Notes: a model not told the origin generated them from the sequence alone. Counted from the stretch's first letter, positions 53,365-62,066 are shown. The stretch: 64,000 bases of DNA from Rhodanobacter sp. Soil772 (GCF_001428385.1 NZ_LMSK01000002.1:712704-776703); one strand, 5' to 3'. Made by a program: numbers and translations.

Positions 53365-53565
53365 ATGCGTAGCAAGCTGTTCGTGCCCGGCGCACGGCAG
53401 AAGTTGTTCGCCAAGGCGCTGGCCAGCGAGGCCGATGCGCTGTCCTTCGACCTCGAGGATGCGATCGCCGAGGACCGCAAGGCCGAGGCACACACGGCGA
53501 TGGCGGACTTCGTCGCCGGTGACGCCGTCATGCGAGCGGCCAAGCTGATCATCGTGCGCACCAAC
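53365..53565 (+). pseudogene. CitE/HpcH lyase, first 67 codons only
   Basis: MRSKLFVPGARQKLFAKAL and ADALSFDLEDAIAEDRKAEA are the N-terminal strand and first loop of CitE-like (HpcH/HpaI aldolase/citrate lyase beta) proteins, which are about 290 residues. After VRT-N at 53565 the frame changes identity to an IS3 transposase. The catalytic half is missing, so this is an inactivated gene. Confidence 0.8.
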
Positions 53566-53705
53566 CACCACCGACTGCTCGAACCCATCGGCTATATTCC
53601 GCTGGCCGAGGCCGAGGCAAACTACTACTGGCAACTCGCCCGTCAGGTCACTCCTTGGGGGCCTGACTTAAACCAAACAGCCTCCACGGAACCCGGGGCG
53701 ATTCA
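53566..53705 (+). mobile_element. IS3-family remnant: transposase 3' end and terminal repeat
   Basis: HHRLLEPIGYIPLAEAEANYY is the well-known C-terminus of IS3-group transposases, followed by DLNQTASTEPGAIQ. The DNA ends at 53705 with GGGGCGATTCA, the reverse complement of the usual right inverted repeat (TGAATCGCCCC..., consensus TGAACCGCCCC...). The left end and most of the element are missing, so it is an inactive scar fused in frame to citE. Confidence 0.75.
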
Positions 53706-53895
53706 AATCCAGCCGATAGCTTGGTCGGAGCACTTGAACAGCCGCGAGCTAGGCATTTTGCAATGCGTAACCGACCCAGACCAGATCGGTGCGCTGCTTC
53801 GTGACACTCACGCCTATCGTGGTTCTCTGATTACACAGGCAGCGCTGAAACTGGCGCTTCTGTTAGCCGAACGACTGGCCCCAGGATTTCTCTAG
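53706..53895 (+). pseudogene. P4-type phage integrase fragment
   Basis: Reads LQCVTDPDQIGALLRDTHAY then ITQAALKLALLLAER, matching the start of the catalytic domain of P4-like tyrosine recombinases (TDP..IG.LLRAI..Y.G...T..AL.L..L). It lacks the RPGELR and all catalytic residues, ending at a stop at 53895. The base composition is visibly poorer in G+C than its flanks. It is a relic of an integrated element. Confidence 0.6.
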
Positions 53896-54326
53896 CTTGT
53901 TGCGCCGCGCGTTGTATGTGCCGGGATAGTGCGCGCGTCCTGATCGGCGGGCTCGCGATGCCCCGGATACGTCCAAGTTGCGCTCGGCAACTGCGATCTT
54001 GTTAGTGGCGCTGCGCTTGTCCGCCGGGCTTTGACGATCGCGTCGAAAACGCGGTTGCGGACGGCGCGCACCGGCTGCGTCCGCTGCGTCGAGTCGCCCG
54101 CACTGCTGGACAGGCGCTTGCTGCTGCGCTTATAACTCCGCAGGGGCATAGGGAATATATCGATCCCGGGGGCGGCAGCCGTCGAGGGTGCCGAAACTGT
54201 AGATAGCGGTGGCATCGGGGCCGCGTATGGTGCGGGGGCGGGCGAATCGGACGGGCGGACACCGCGACGACCGGTTTGCGGTGACGCCGTCAGCACGGGC
54301 GACGCGGCTCAACGGAGATTCCAGCC
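53896..54326. other. 431-base non-coding region before the TonB receptor gene
   Basis: No gene that I can support. The minus strand carries an open stretch of about 130 codons rich in Ser, Arg and Ala with no recognisable family. A TATATCG-containing AT-rich patch near 54160 could be a promoter. CGGAG at 54313 is the binding site for the receptor gene. Confidence 0.45.
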
Positions 54327-56324
54327 ATGCATGTGCCGGCCAAACTGGGCGACAGGTTCCATGCCATTTGCCGGCACCCCTCGCGGATTGCCCTCTGCGC
54401 TACCGTGATGTTCGGCCTGCTAGCTTTGCCAGCGCACGCCTCCCTCCCCGACCTGCCTGCGCAGCCTGAGGACCTGACCTCGCTGTCGCTGGAGGAGCTT
54501 GGCAACATTCAGATCACGTCGGTTTCCAAGAAGCCCGAGCGTCTGTCGGACGCCGCAGCGTCAGTCTTTGTCATTACCGCGGATGACATCCGTCGCTCCG
54601 GTGCGCGCAACCTCCCTGAGGCGCTCCGTCTGGCACCCAACCTGCAGGTGGCCGAGGCCAGCGCCGTCGGCTATGCCATCTCGGCGCGTGGCATGAACGG
54701 GAGCAACAACAGTGCGCCGAACAAGCTGCTGGTCCTGATCGACGGCCGCTCGGTCTACTCACCGCTGTTTTCCGGTGTGTTCTGGGACGCGCAGGACGTG
54801 ATGCTGGAGGATGTCGAACGTATCGAGGTGATCAGCGGCCCGGGTGGCACCTTGTGGGGTGTCAATGCGGTCAATGGCGTGATCAACATCATCACCCGAT
54901 CGGCCGAAAACACCCACGGCGCGCTGCTGACGACCGCGGTGGGCAACGGGGGTTCCGACCTCGGCTTCCGCTACGGCGCGACGCTGGGTGCGAACGGCGA
55001 TTACCGGGTGTATGGCAAGCACACGCGCTGGCTCCACGGCAAGACCGCGGACGGCGCCACGGTCGATGACGCCGGCCACCGGAGCCAGGTCGGTTTTCGC
55101 ACAGATTGGCACTACGCCGTCGATCGCTTCACGGTGGAGGGCAATGTCTATGACGGTTCCGAACAGCAACCGGCGCCCGGCGCGATCGCGATCAACGGCG
55201 TTGGCTTCGTGCTGGGTGACGTTTCGAACTCGGGCGTCAACCTGACCGCACGCTGGAATCGCGCGCTTGCCGAAGGTGGCAGTCTCGACCTGCAGGCCTA
55301 CTACGACCATACCCGGCGCACCGTGCCGCCGACGTTCGGCGAGCGACTGGATATCCTCGACTTCCAGCTGCAGCATTCGCTGCGGCCGCTGGGCATGCAT
55401 GCGCTGGTGTGGGGGGTGAACGCCAGGCAGAGCCGGGACCGGGTGGAGAACCTCAGCCCCTATTTCGCTTTTCTTCCGGCACAGGCGCGCCAGCGCTGGA
55501 CCAGCGTGTTCGCACAGGACGAGATGACGCTGGCCAACGACCTGCGGTTGACGCTGGGCGCGCGGCTGGAGCGCAACGACTACACCGGCACCGAATTCCT
55601 ACCCAATGCACGCCTGGCCTGGAAGGCAGCTCCGGGCCACTTGTTCTGGACAGCCGTGTCGCGCACCGTGCGGGCGCCATCGCGGCTGGATCGCGATGCC
55701 TATATCCCGGCCGTGCCGCCTTATCTCCTCAACGGCGGCGACCCGGTGCGCTCGGAAGTGGCGAAGGTTTACGAGCTGGGATACCGCGGGCAGCCGACAC
55801 CGCGGCTTTCGTGGTCGGCCACGGTATTCCACAACGATTACGATCACCTTCGCACCCAGGAAATCGACCCCAGCTTCACCTACCTCTTTTTCGGCAGCCT
55901 GATGGAAGGGCAGTCCAACGGCATCGAGTGGTGGGGAACGTTCCAGGCCACCAAAAGCTGGCGCCTGAGCGGCGGCTTTACCGCACTCGACGAGCACTTC
56001 CGGTTGAAGCCCGGCAGCAACGACGCAGCTGGCCCCAGCGCGGAGGGCTTCGATCCTTCGAATACCTGGCAACTTCGCTCGAGCTGGACCCTCGGCAGCG
56101 ACAGTGAACTCGCCATCGGCTTACGCCACGTCGGCGCGCTGGCCAGGGACGACGTGCCAGCGTACACAGCCGTCGATGCGCGCCTGGGGTGGACGCTGGC
56201 GCCTGGCGCCGAGATATCACTGACCGGGCGCAACTTGTCCGGCGGCCACGGCGAGTACAGGTCGCGCGATCTGCGGCGCGAAATCGGCCGCTCAGTGATC
56301 CTTGCGCTGGCGTGGGCGATGTGA
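54327..56324 (+). CDS. TonB-dependent outer-membrane receptor
   Basis: 665 residues. Signal peptide (MFGLLALPAHA) then a short N-terminal segment LTSLSLEELGNIQITSVSKK, typical of receptors that pair with YfiR genes. Plug domain (about 60-180): VFVITADDIRRSGARNLPEAL, LVLIDGRSVYSPLF, IEVISGPGGTLWGVNAVNGVINI. The remainder is a 22-strand-type barrel ending VILALAWAM. Probably binds an iron chelate, vitamin or other cargo; no ligand can be assigned. It is followed at once by yfiR-like and kinase genes, so it may act as the sensor of that system. Confidence 0.9.
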   Translation: MHVPAKLGDRFHAICRHPSRIALCATVMFGLLALPAHASLPDLPAQPEDLTSLSLEELGNIQITSVSKKPERLSDAAASVFVITADDIRRSGARNLPEALRLAPNLQVAEASAVGYAISARGMNGSNNSAPNKLLVLIDGRSVYSPLFSGVFWDAQDVMLEDVERIEVISGPGGTLWGVNAVNGVINIITRSAENTHGALLTTAVGNGGSDLGFRYGATLGANGDYRVYGKHTRWLHGKTADGATVDDAGHRSQVGFRTDWHYAVDRFTVEGNVYDGSEQQPAPGAIAINGVGFVLGDVSNSGVNLTARWNRALAEGGSLDLQAYYDHTRRTVPPTFGERLDILDFQLQHSLRPLGMHALVWGVNARQSRDRVENLSPYFAFLPAQARQRWTSVFAQDEMTLANDLRLTLGARLERNDYTGTEFLPNARLAWKAAPGHLFWTAVSRTVRAPSRLDRDAYIPAVPPYLLNGGDPVRSEVAKVYELGYRGQPTPRLSWSATVFHNDYDHLRTQEIDPSFTYLFFGSLMEGQSNGIEWWGTFQATKSWRLSGGFTALDEHFRLKPGSNDAAGPSAEGFDPSNTWQLRSSWTLGSDSELAIGLRHVGALARDDVPAYTAVDARLGWTLAPGAEISLTGRNLSGGHGEYRSRDLRREIGRSVILALAWAM

Positions 56325-56347
56325 CGGCCTCTTCCGTGGTTTTCCCC

Positions 56348-56923
56348 ATGCTCCGCTGCGTCAGGTATTTGCTGGCGTGCGCGATCCTGGCCATGCCCCT
56401 GGCCTTTGCCGCCACGGTCAACGCCGCGCAACCGCCGGCGGTCGAATCCAGCGATCCCGCGCTGCGCGTCAAGGCGGCCTACCTGTACAAGTTCGCCGGC
56501 TACGTGGAGTGGCCACCCGGGGTCTTCGCCACCGAAGACAGTCCCATCGTCGTCGGAGTGATCGGGGATGACGACCTCGAGGAGATTCTCTCCCGCATGA
56601 TCGTCGGCAAGACGCTCAACGGCCGTCCGCTGGTGACCCGGCGGTTGGAGGCCAAGAGCTCACTGCAAGGCCTGCACATGTTGATCGTGGGCGCACTGGA
56701 CGCGCCCACGCTGCAGGCCATCGGCGATGCAGTCAGGGGCAAGCCCGTACTGGTGGTTTCCGATGCCGGGCAGGAGCGGATGCTGGACAGCATGATCAGC
56801 TTCGATCTGGTCGACCACCACCTGCGCTTCAACGTGGCACTCAAGCCCGCCGCAACCAGCGGCCTCAAACTGCGGGCCCTGATGCTCACCGCCGCCCGGC
56901 GGGTGACCCAAGGCGACCCGTGA
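56348..56923 (+). CDS. YfiR-like periplasmic protein (DUF4154)
   Basis: 191 residues with signal peptide (LACAILAMPLAFAATVNA). Matches YfiR/DUF4154: RVKAAYLYKFAGYVEWPPG at the start, VVGVIGDDDL, and the closing DSMISFDLVDHHLRFNVAL with the Leu-Arg-Phe-Asn strand. YfiR binds and inhibits the CHASE8 domain of YfiN in Pseudomonas. No Cys pairs are visible in the mature part, unlike YfiR itself. Start is ATG 56348 (a GTG at 56321 overlapping the receptor stop is the alternative). Its stop overlaps the kinase start, so both are made together. Confidence 0.85.
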   Translation: MLRCVRYLLACAILAMPLAFAATVNAAQPPAVESSDPALRVKAAYLYKFAGYVEWPPGVFATEDSPIVVGVIGDDDLEEILSRMIVGKTLNGRPLVTRRLEAKSSLQGLHMLIVGALDAPTLQAIGDAVRGKPVLVVSDAGQERMLDSMISFDLVDHHLRFNVALKPAATSGLKLRALMLTAARRVTQGDP

Positions 56924-59760
56924 AAAACACGTTCCGCTCCATCCGGGTAAAGCTGCAGGCCATCGTGGTCTTTGCCACGGTGGCGGCGCTGGTATGTGCC
57001 ACCCTCGGCAATATTGTCGGCAACGTGGTTTCATACCACTACCGCCATGTGAGCGACGTAAGCACGACGGCGGAACTGCTCGGCCGCATGACCGCGCCGG
57101 CGCTCCAGTTCGACGACCAGCGGCTGGCCAGCGACAACCTCGCCCTGCTGGCCGCGCGACCGAACGTCCGTTCGGCGGCAATCTACACCGCTGACAACAA
57201 ACTCTTCGCTACCTATGTCGCCAAGGGCCAGCAGGGCACCTTTCCTGCGAAAATCGAGCGCGACAGAACCCACATCGCGGGCACCGCCTTGGTGGTAACC
57301 CGGCAGATCGTCAAAGATGGCACCACCCTCGGCACCGTCTACCTACGGGTCGGCTACAACCTCGTTGGCATCATCGCGGGGGCTATCGGAGTGGCGGTGC
57401 TGGTGGGGTTGTTCGCCACCGGGATCGCTCTGGTCCTGATCCGGCGCATGGAGAAGCTGGTCACCGCGCCCATCGCAGCGGTGGCATCCATCGCGCGCGA
57501 GGTGGTGGAGCAGCAGGACTACTCGCGACGCGTTGCCAAAACCACCGATGACGAAGTCGGCGAACTGGTCGACTCGTTCAACGATATGCTCGCCGAAGTG
57601 GAACGGCGCGCGGAGGCGTTGCAAGCGTCCTACCGCGACGTGCGTCGCGAGGCGGAGGAGCGCCAGCTGGCCCAGCAGGAGGTCATGCGGCTCAATTCCA
57701 GCCTCGAACATCGAGTGCACGAGCGCACATCGGATCTGCAACGGGCAAACCGCGAGCTGACGGCAGCGAAGGCTGCGGCCGACCAGGCCAATGGCGCCAA
57801 GTCGAGTTTCCTGGCCACCATGAGCCATGAGATCCGCACCCCGATGAACGGCGTGATCGGCATGATCGATGTCCTGCAGCAGACCAACCTCAAAGGCCAT
57901 CAGGTCGAGATGCTCGACCTGATTCGCGAATCGGCTTTCTCGCTGTTGACTGTGATTGAGGACATCCTGGATTTCTCCAAGATCGAATCCGGCCGGCTGG
58001 AACTCGAACAGTCACCGTTCTCGTTGCGCGAGATGACCGAAAACGCCTGCGGGATGCTCGCCAACGTTGCCTTGAAGAAAGCCGTCTACCTAACGGTCTT
58101 CGTCGACCCGGCAATTCCCGCTACGGTTATCGGCGACGCCCTGCGCCTGCGCCAAGTGCTGGTCAACCTGGTAAGCAATGCGATCAAGTTCTCCAGCGGC
58201 CGCGAACGGTCGGGGCGCGTCGCTGTGCGCATCCGGTTGGCCAGTCATTCCACGGACACCCATGTCGCCGTGGACCTGGACGTCATCGACGACGGCATCG
58301 GCATTGACGAACCGACGCGTGCACGACTGTTCACCGCTTTCAGCCAGGCGGACACTTCCACCACCCGGCGCTTCGGAGGCACCGGCCTCGGGTTGGCCAT
58401 TTCGCGCCGATTGGTGGATTTGATGGACGGCACGCTGGAGTTGCAGAGCGAACCTGGGCACGGCTCGACCTTCAGCGTGCACCTGGCGCTACAGCGGGCG
58501 CAGCGAGAAGCGATCGCCCGGCCCGCGCCGGAACTGGCCGGACTGCGCTGCATGGTTGTCGGCGGCGCGGACGAACTCGCCGCCGATCTGGTCGCCTACC
58601 TCACCGACGAGGGCGCGCAGACGCACCAGGCAACCGACGTGGCGCAGGCGTGCAGCCTCATGGATATGTTGCAGCCGGGACAGTGGATCGGGGTGATCGA
58701 CACGACTGATCCCGCCATCAACGACGAATCCCTTCCCGCGCTCAGGCAACGTGCTCCGGAATATGGCTTGCGCATCGTCGCCATCGGCCGAGGTTCGCGC
58801 CCCAAGAACCCGACGCGAAACACGGACATCGTTTTCGTGGATGGCAATGTGCTCACCCGCCGCCGTCTTTGCCGGGCCATCAACCTGGCCGCCGGCCGCG
58901 CGCCGGCACCGGCACCGGCACCGGCGGGCCGGCGTCCGGGGGAACTCGCCGTGCCCTCGCGCGAAGACGCCCGCGATGCCGGCCGGCTGATCCTCGTGGC
59001 CGAAGACGACGGTACCAATCAGAAAGTCATCCTGCGCCAACTCGCGCTGCTCGGCTTTGCTGCCGATATGGCCTCCGACGGCAGGCAGGCGCTGGAACTT
59101 TGGCGCAGCGGCGACTACGGGCTGGTGCTTACCGATCTCCACATGCCGTCGATGGACGGCTACGAACTCACCGCGGCGATCCGCGCGCAAGAGCAGGGCA
59201 AGCAGCACGTGCCGATCGCCGCGCTCACGGCCACGGCGCTCAAGGGCGAGTCGGAGCGCTGTCGTGCCGCCGGCATGGACAAGTACCTGACCAAGCCCCT
59301 CCAACTGGCCGACCTGCGCACGGCGCTGGACGAACTGCTCCTGCCACTTCCCCGGCCGGTCGAGCCGCCACACGGCGCAGCGCTCGATGGATCGACCACC
59401 GTTGCGGTGGACGTAGGCGTGCTCGAAGGTCTTGTCGGCAACGATCCGGCAGTCATCTTCGATCTGTTGCAGGGCTTCCAGGACAACGCTGGCAGGACCG
59501 CCGAATTGCTGAAGGCCGCGTGCAGCGTTGGCGATATGGCCACCACCATCGAGCAGGCGCACCGGCTGAAGTCCTCCGCGCGCACCGTCGGCGCCCTGGT
59601 TCTGGGCGCGCTCTGCGAAGAGATCGAAACCGCCGGCAAGGCCGGGGCAAGCGATACGCTGGTCCAACTGCTGCCGATATTTGAGCGCGAGTCGGACGCC
59701 GTCAATGCCTTCCTCGTGGCTTTCCGCCAGTCTTCCCTGCACGAAGCGGCCCGGAGTTAG
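56920..59760 (+). CDS. Hybrid sensor histidine kinase with YfiN-like sensor
   Basis: 946 residues. First membrane helix at 12-35; periplasmic domain (about 40-150) with MTAPALQFDDQRLASDNLALLAARPNVRSAAIY, closely like the CHASE8 domain of YfiN; second helix at 150-175; HAMP-like 175-235; coiled coil; HisKA with phospho-His303 in MSHEIRTPMNG; HATPase with DGIGID and GGTGLGLAI. Then a degenerate receiver (about 540-655, no acidic pair), a true receiver with Asp739 (LTDLHMP), and a C-terminal Hpt with His881 (QAHRLKSSARTVG). GTG start overlaps the yfiR stop. Confidence 0.9.
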   Translation: MKNTFRSIRVKLQAIVVFATVAALVCATLGNIVGNVVSYHYRHVSDVSTTAELLGRMTAPALQFDDQRLASDNLALLAARPNVRSAAIYTADNKLFATYVAKGQQGTFPAKIERDRTHIAGTALVVTRQIVKDGTTLGTVYLRVGYNLVGIIAGAIGVAVLVGLFATGIALVLIRRMEKLVTAPIAAVASIAREVVEQQDYSRRVAKTTDDEVGELVDSFNDMLAEVERRAEALQASYRDVRREAEERQLAQQEVMRLNSSLEHRVHERTSDLQRANRELTAAKAAADQANGAKSSFLATMSHEIRTPMNGVIGMIDVLQQTNLKGHQVEMLDLIRESAFSLLTVIEDILDFSKIESGRLELEQSPFSLREMTENACGMLANVALKKAVYLTVFVDPAIPATVIGDALRLRQVLVNLVSNAIKFSSGRERSGRVAVRIRLASHSTDTHVAVDLDVIDDGIGIDEPTRARLFTAFSQADTSTTRRFGGTGLGLAISRRLVDLMDGTLELQSEPGHGSTFSVHLALQRAQREAIARPAPELAGLRCMVVGGADELAADLVAYLTDEGAQTHQATDVAQACSLMDMLQPGQWIGVIDTTDPAINDESLPALRQRAPEYGLRIVAIGRGSRPKNPTRNTDIVFVDGNVLTRRRLCRAINLAAGRAPAPAPAPAGRRPGELAVPSREDARDAGRLILVAEDDGTNQKVILRQLALLGFAADMASDGRQALELWRSGDYGLVLTDLHMPSMDGYELTAAIRAQEQGKQHVPIAALTATALKGESERCRAAGMDKYLTKPLQLADLRTALDELLLPLPRPVEPPHGAALDGSTTVAVDVGVLEGLVGNDPAVIFDLLQGFQDNAGRTAELLKAACSVGDMATTIEQAHRLKSSARTVGALVLGALCEEIETAGKAGASDTLVQLLPIFERESDAVNAFLVAFRQSSLHEAARS

Positions 59761-59830
59761 CCACGTCCGGTTGCAAAAACGTCCACAAGCAACAACGGGC
59801 GCAGCCCGGCAGCGCTAAAGGTAAGCAAGT

Positions 59831-60046
59831 ATGCCGAAGCCCTCGGCACGCAGCATGGGTCTCCCGTTGGGTGATACTTGCGCCGAGCGGGAGAACAGCT
59901 TGCGCCTTGGTGACAAGGCGGTCACCGAAGGGGCCATCGCCGCCTTCGAAGCCGCGACCGCAGAACTGCTGCCGAAACTGCGAGAGCAATTGCGGCAGCT
60001 GAAGGCCAGTCTGCGCTTGGAAGCGAACTCGAACGTGTCTGGATGA
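59831..60046 (+). CDS. 71-residue small protein between kinase and EAL gene
   Basis: A short helical protein, Leu/Glu/Lys-rich in the second half (ELLPKLREQLRQLKASLRLEAN), with no known domain. AAGGTAAG precedes the ATG at 59831 and the stop lies seven bases before the REC-EAL start, so the spacing fits a translated gene. It resembles no named family; it could be a helical adaptor. Confidence is limited by its length. Confidence 0.45.
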   Translation: MPKPSARSMGLPLGDTCAERENSLRLGDKAVTEGAIAAFEAATAELLPKLREQLRQLKASLRLEANSNVSG

Positions 60047-60053
60047 GGCGACG

Positions 60054-61277
60054 ATGAAAATTCTGCTGGTAGACGATGATCCGTTTGTCCTGAAACTGCT
60101 TTCCGTCCAGCTCCGAACTTTCGGGCCAGCGCATATGGAAGTGGTATGCCACACCAGCGGGCAAGCTGCCCTGAGCCTTCTGGAGCACGACAAGCAGATA
60201 GGCATCGTCTTCTGCGACCTGCAGATGCCCGAAATGGATGGCGTGGAGTTCGTCCGCCACCTCGTGCGTCTGTGCTACGCCGGCAGCCTGGTGCTCGTCA
60301 GTGGAGAGAACTCCAGGACGCGGCAGGCCGTCGAACAGCTGGCCCGTGCGCATGGGCTGCATGTGCTGGGGGCGCTGGGCAAACCGGTGACCACCGAGTC
60401 CCTGCTTCAGCTGCTGGGCACGGCGATTCAGGCCGTCCCTCCGCCGAGCCCGGTGGCACGGGCCCCGTTGTATACGCCGGCCGATTTGCAGTTGGCCATC
60501 CGCCAAGGTGAACTACTCAATTATTACCAGCCCAAGGTGGAACTGGCGACCGGCAGGGTGGTCGGGCTGGAGGTGCTGGTGCGCTGGCGGCATCCGCGGG
60601 ATGGCCTGGTGTTGCCCTGCCACTTCGTGCCGATGTCCGAGGAGCACGGGCTGGTGGGCTATCTGGGCGTTGAGGTGACGCGTGAGGCATTACGCGACCT
60701 GCGCCGCTGGCTCGACGCAGGACATCAGCTCGACCTGGCGATCAACGTGCCTTTGGGGAGCGTTTCCTCGCTCGACTACCCCGACTTTCTGGTCGAGCAG
60801 GCGCACGCGGCTGGCGTGCCACTCCATCATCTCATCCTGGAGATCACCGAAAGTCGATTGATGGACAATCCCCAAGTGCAACTGGATGTACTCACCAGAC
60901 TGCGCCTCAAGCAGGTGAGGCTTTCGATAGATGACTTCGGCACCGGCTACTCCTGCCTGGCGCAACTGCGCGACTTGCCTTTCGACGAGTTGAAGATCGA
61001 TCGCGGCTTTGTCCACCAGGCAGCCCGCACGCCATCGCTACGCGCCATCCTGGAAGCCAGCCTCGGCCTGGCCCGGGAGCTGGGTTTGCACACGGTCGCA
61101 GAAGGCGTAGAGGAGCGTGAGGATTGGGATCTCCTGCGTGCGTCTGGCTGCGACATGGCGCAGGGATTCTTTATTGCGAAGCCAATGCCGAGTGACGAGG
61201 TCGAGGGTTGGCTGGCCAAGTGGGAAAGCCGACGAAATACCTTATTCGCCGGCGCTCTCCACGTAGGCGACAGTTGA
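60054..61277 (+). CDS. REC-EAL cyclic-di-GMP phosphodiesterase
   Basis: 407 residues. Receiver (1-120) with the acidic Asp7-9, phosphoacceptor Asp55 (FCDLQMPEMDG) and Lys110. EAL domain from about 140: Glu173 of EVLVRW, Asn231, Glu263 (LEITESRL), the two Asp of SIDDFGTGYS (293-294), Lys314 (ELKIDRGF), Glu350 (VAEGVE) and Gln370 (QGFFIAKPM). All residues that bind metal and c-di-GMP are present, so it is predicted to be active. Receiver phosphorylation by the hybrid kinase's Hpt would control it. Last gene of the locus. Confidence 0.9.
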   Translation: MKILLVDDDPFVLKLLSVQLRTFGPAHMEVVCHTSGQAALSLLEHDKQIGIVFCDLQMPEMDGVEFVRHLVRLCYAGSLVLVSGENSRTRQAVEQLARAHGLHVLGALGKPVTTESLLQLLGTAIQAVPPPSPVARAPLYTPADLQLAIRQGELLNYYQPKVELATGRVVGLEVLVRWRHPRDGLVLPCHFVPMSEEHGLVGYLGVEVTREALRDLRRWLDAGHQLDLAINVPLGSVSSLDYPDFLVEQAHAAGVPLHHLILEITESRLMDNPQVQLDVLTRLRLKQVRLSIDDFGTGYSCLAQLRDLPFDELKIDRGFVHQAARTPSLRAILEASLGLARELGLHTVAEGVEEREDWDLLRASGCDMAQGFFIAKPMPSDEVEGWLAKWESRRNTLFAGALHVGDS

Positions 61278-61309
61278 GCTGTGCCGGATAGGTTTCATGC
61301 GGGCCACGC

Positions 61310-61339
61310 GGCGCCAATGATCCGAGGCTATTTGGCGCC
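61310..61339. repeat. Inverted repeat at the convergent gene boundary
   Basis: GGCGCCAA (61310-61317) and TTGGCGCC (61332-61339), 14-base loop, no T tract. It could be a weak terminator for the EAL gene. Confidence 0.3.
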
Positions 61340-61434
61340 ACGTCGCGCACGCGAGGTCGCCTGCTGGCGCGGCCAGCGTGTCAGTTGCCCCAAGCCGGGC
61401 GACAACAACCAGGGTTGACAGCGCCACCCCGCGC

Positions 61435-61788
61435 TCACTCGTGCGGCGGCGCCTGTGGTACGTCGGCCGAGCCTTCCTCGCGGTCGCGGTACAGCGCGGC
61501 GCGCACCAGCAGCATCAGGGTGATCGGCGTGGTCAGGGTGAGGAACACGCCGATCAGGATTTCATAGAAGATCGGCCGGTCGTGCAGCACCGAGAAGCAG
61601 GTGATCGAGGCGGCCAGCATGAAGAACGTGCCGAGGGTGGTGCCCAGGGTGGGCGCGTGCACGCGCTTGTAGAAGTTCTTCAGGCGCAGCAGGCCGAGCG
61701 AGCCGACAAAGGCGAGCAGCGCGCCCAGCAGCACGAGGACCGCCACCAGGATCGCCGCCCATGGCGGCAGGGCGTCGAGATGGCTCAT
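61435..61788 (-). CDS. mrpG: Na+/H+ (K+/H+) antiporter subunit G
   Basis: 117 residues with three membrane helices: ILVAVLVLLGALLAFVGSLGLLRL, TLGTTLGTFFMLAASI, EILIGVFLTLTTPITLMLLVR. Matches MnhG/MrpG/PhaG, the smallest-class subunit of the Mrp antiporter. Its soluble tail is acidic. It is the last gene of a minus-strand operon in the order D-E-F-G, and its start overlaps the F stop by four bases (ATGA). Exchanges protons for Na+ or K+ as part of the full complex. Confidence 0.92.
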   Translation of the reverse strand: MSHLDALPPWAAILVAVLVLLGALLAFVGSLGLLRLKNFYKRVHAPTLGTTLGTFFMLAASITCFSVLHDRPIFYEILIGVFLTLTTPITLMLLVRAALYRDREEGSADVPQAPPHE

Positions 61789-62066
61789 TCGATCACCTGC
61801 CCGCGCATCAGGAATTTCGACAGCGCCACCGTGCCGGCGAAGCCGAGCAGCGCGATGATCAGCCCCGCCTCGACGTAGAGCAGGCTGCCGCTGCGGATGC
61901 CGATGGTCAGCAGCAGGATCATCGCGTTGACGTACAGCGCGTCCAGCGCCAGCACGCGGTCCTGCGCGCGCGGCCCGCGCACCATGCGGATGATCGAGAA
62001 GCTCATCGCCAGCAGCAGCAGGATCTGCGCGAGGAGGATGGCGGCATCGAGCAGGCTGTGGCTCAT
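61785..62066 (-). CDS. mrpF: Na+/H+ (K+/H+) antiporter subunit F
   Basis: 93 residues, three membrane helices (AAILLAQILLLLAMSFSII, VNAMILLLTIGIRSGSLLYV, EAGLIIALLGFAGTVALSKF). MRGPRAQDRVLALD is the loop found in MrpF/PhaF. ATG at 62066 gives the family size. Overlaps neighbours by four bases on both sides, so the operon is tightly coupled. Confidence 0.92.
   Translation of the reverse strand: MSHSLLDAAILLAQILLLLAMSFSIIRMVRGPRAQDRVLALDALYVNAMILLLTIGIRSGSLLYVEAGLIIALLGFAGTVALSKFLMRGQVIE

Noticed and set aside
53892..54296. Minus-strand 134-codon frame in the gap before the receptor gene
   Set aside because: Ser/Arg/Ala-rich with no family match, no ribosome-binding site, and overlapping a recombined region; not enough to call a gene.
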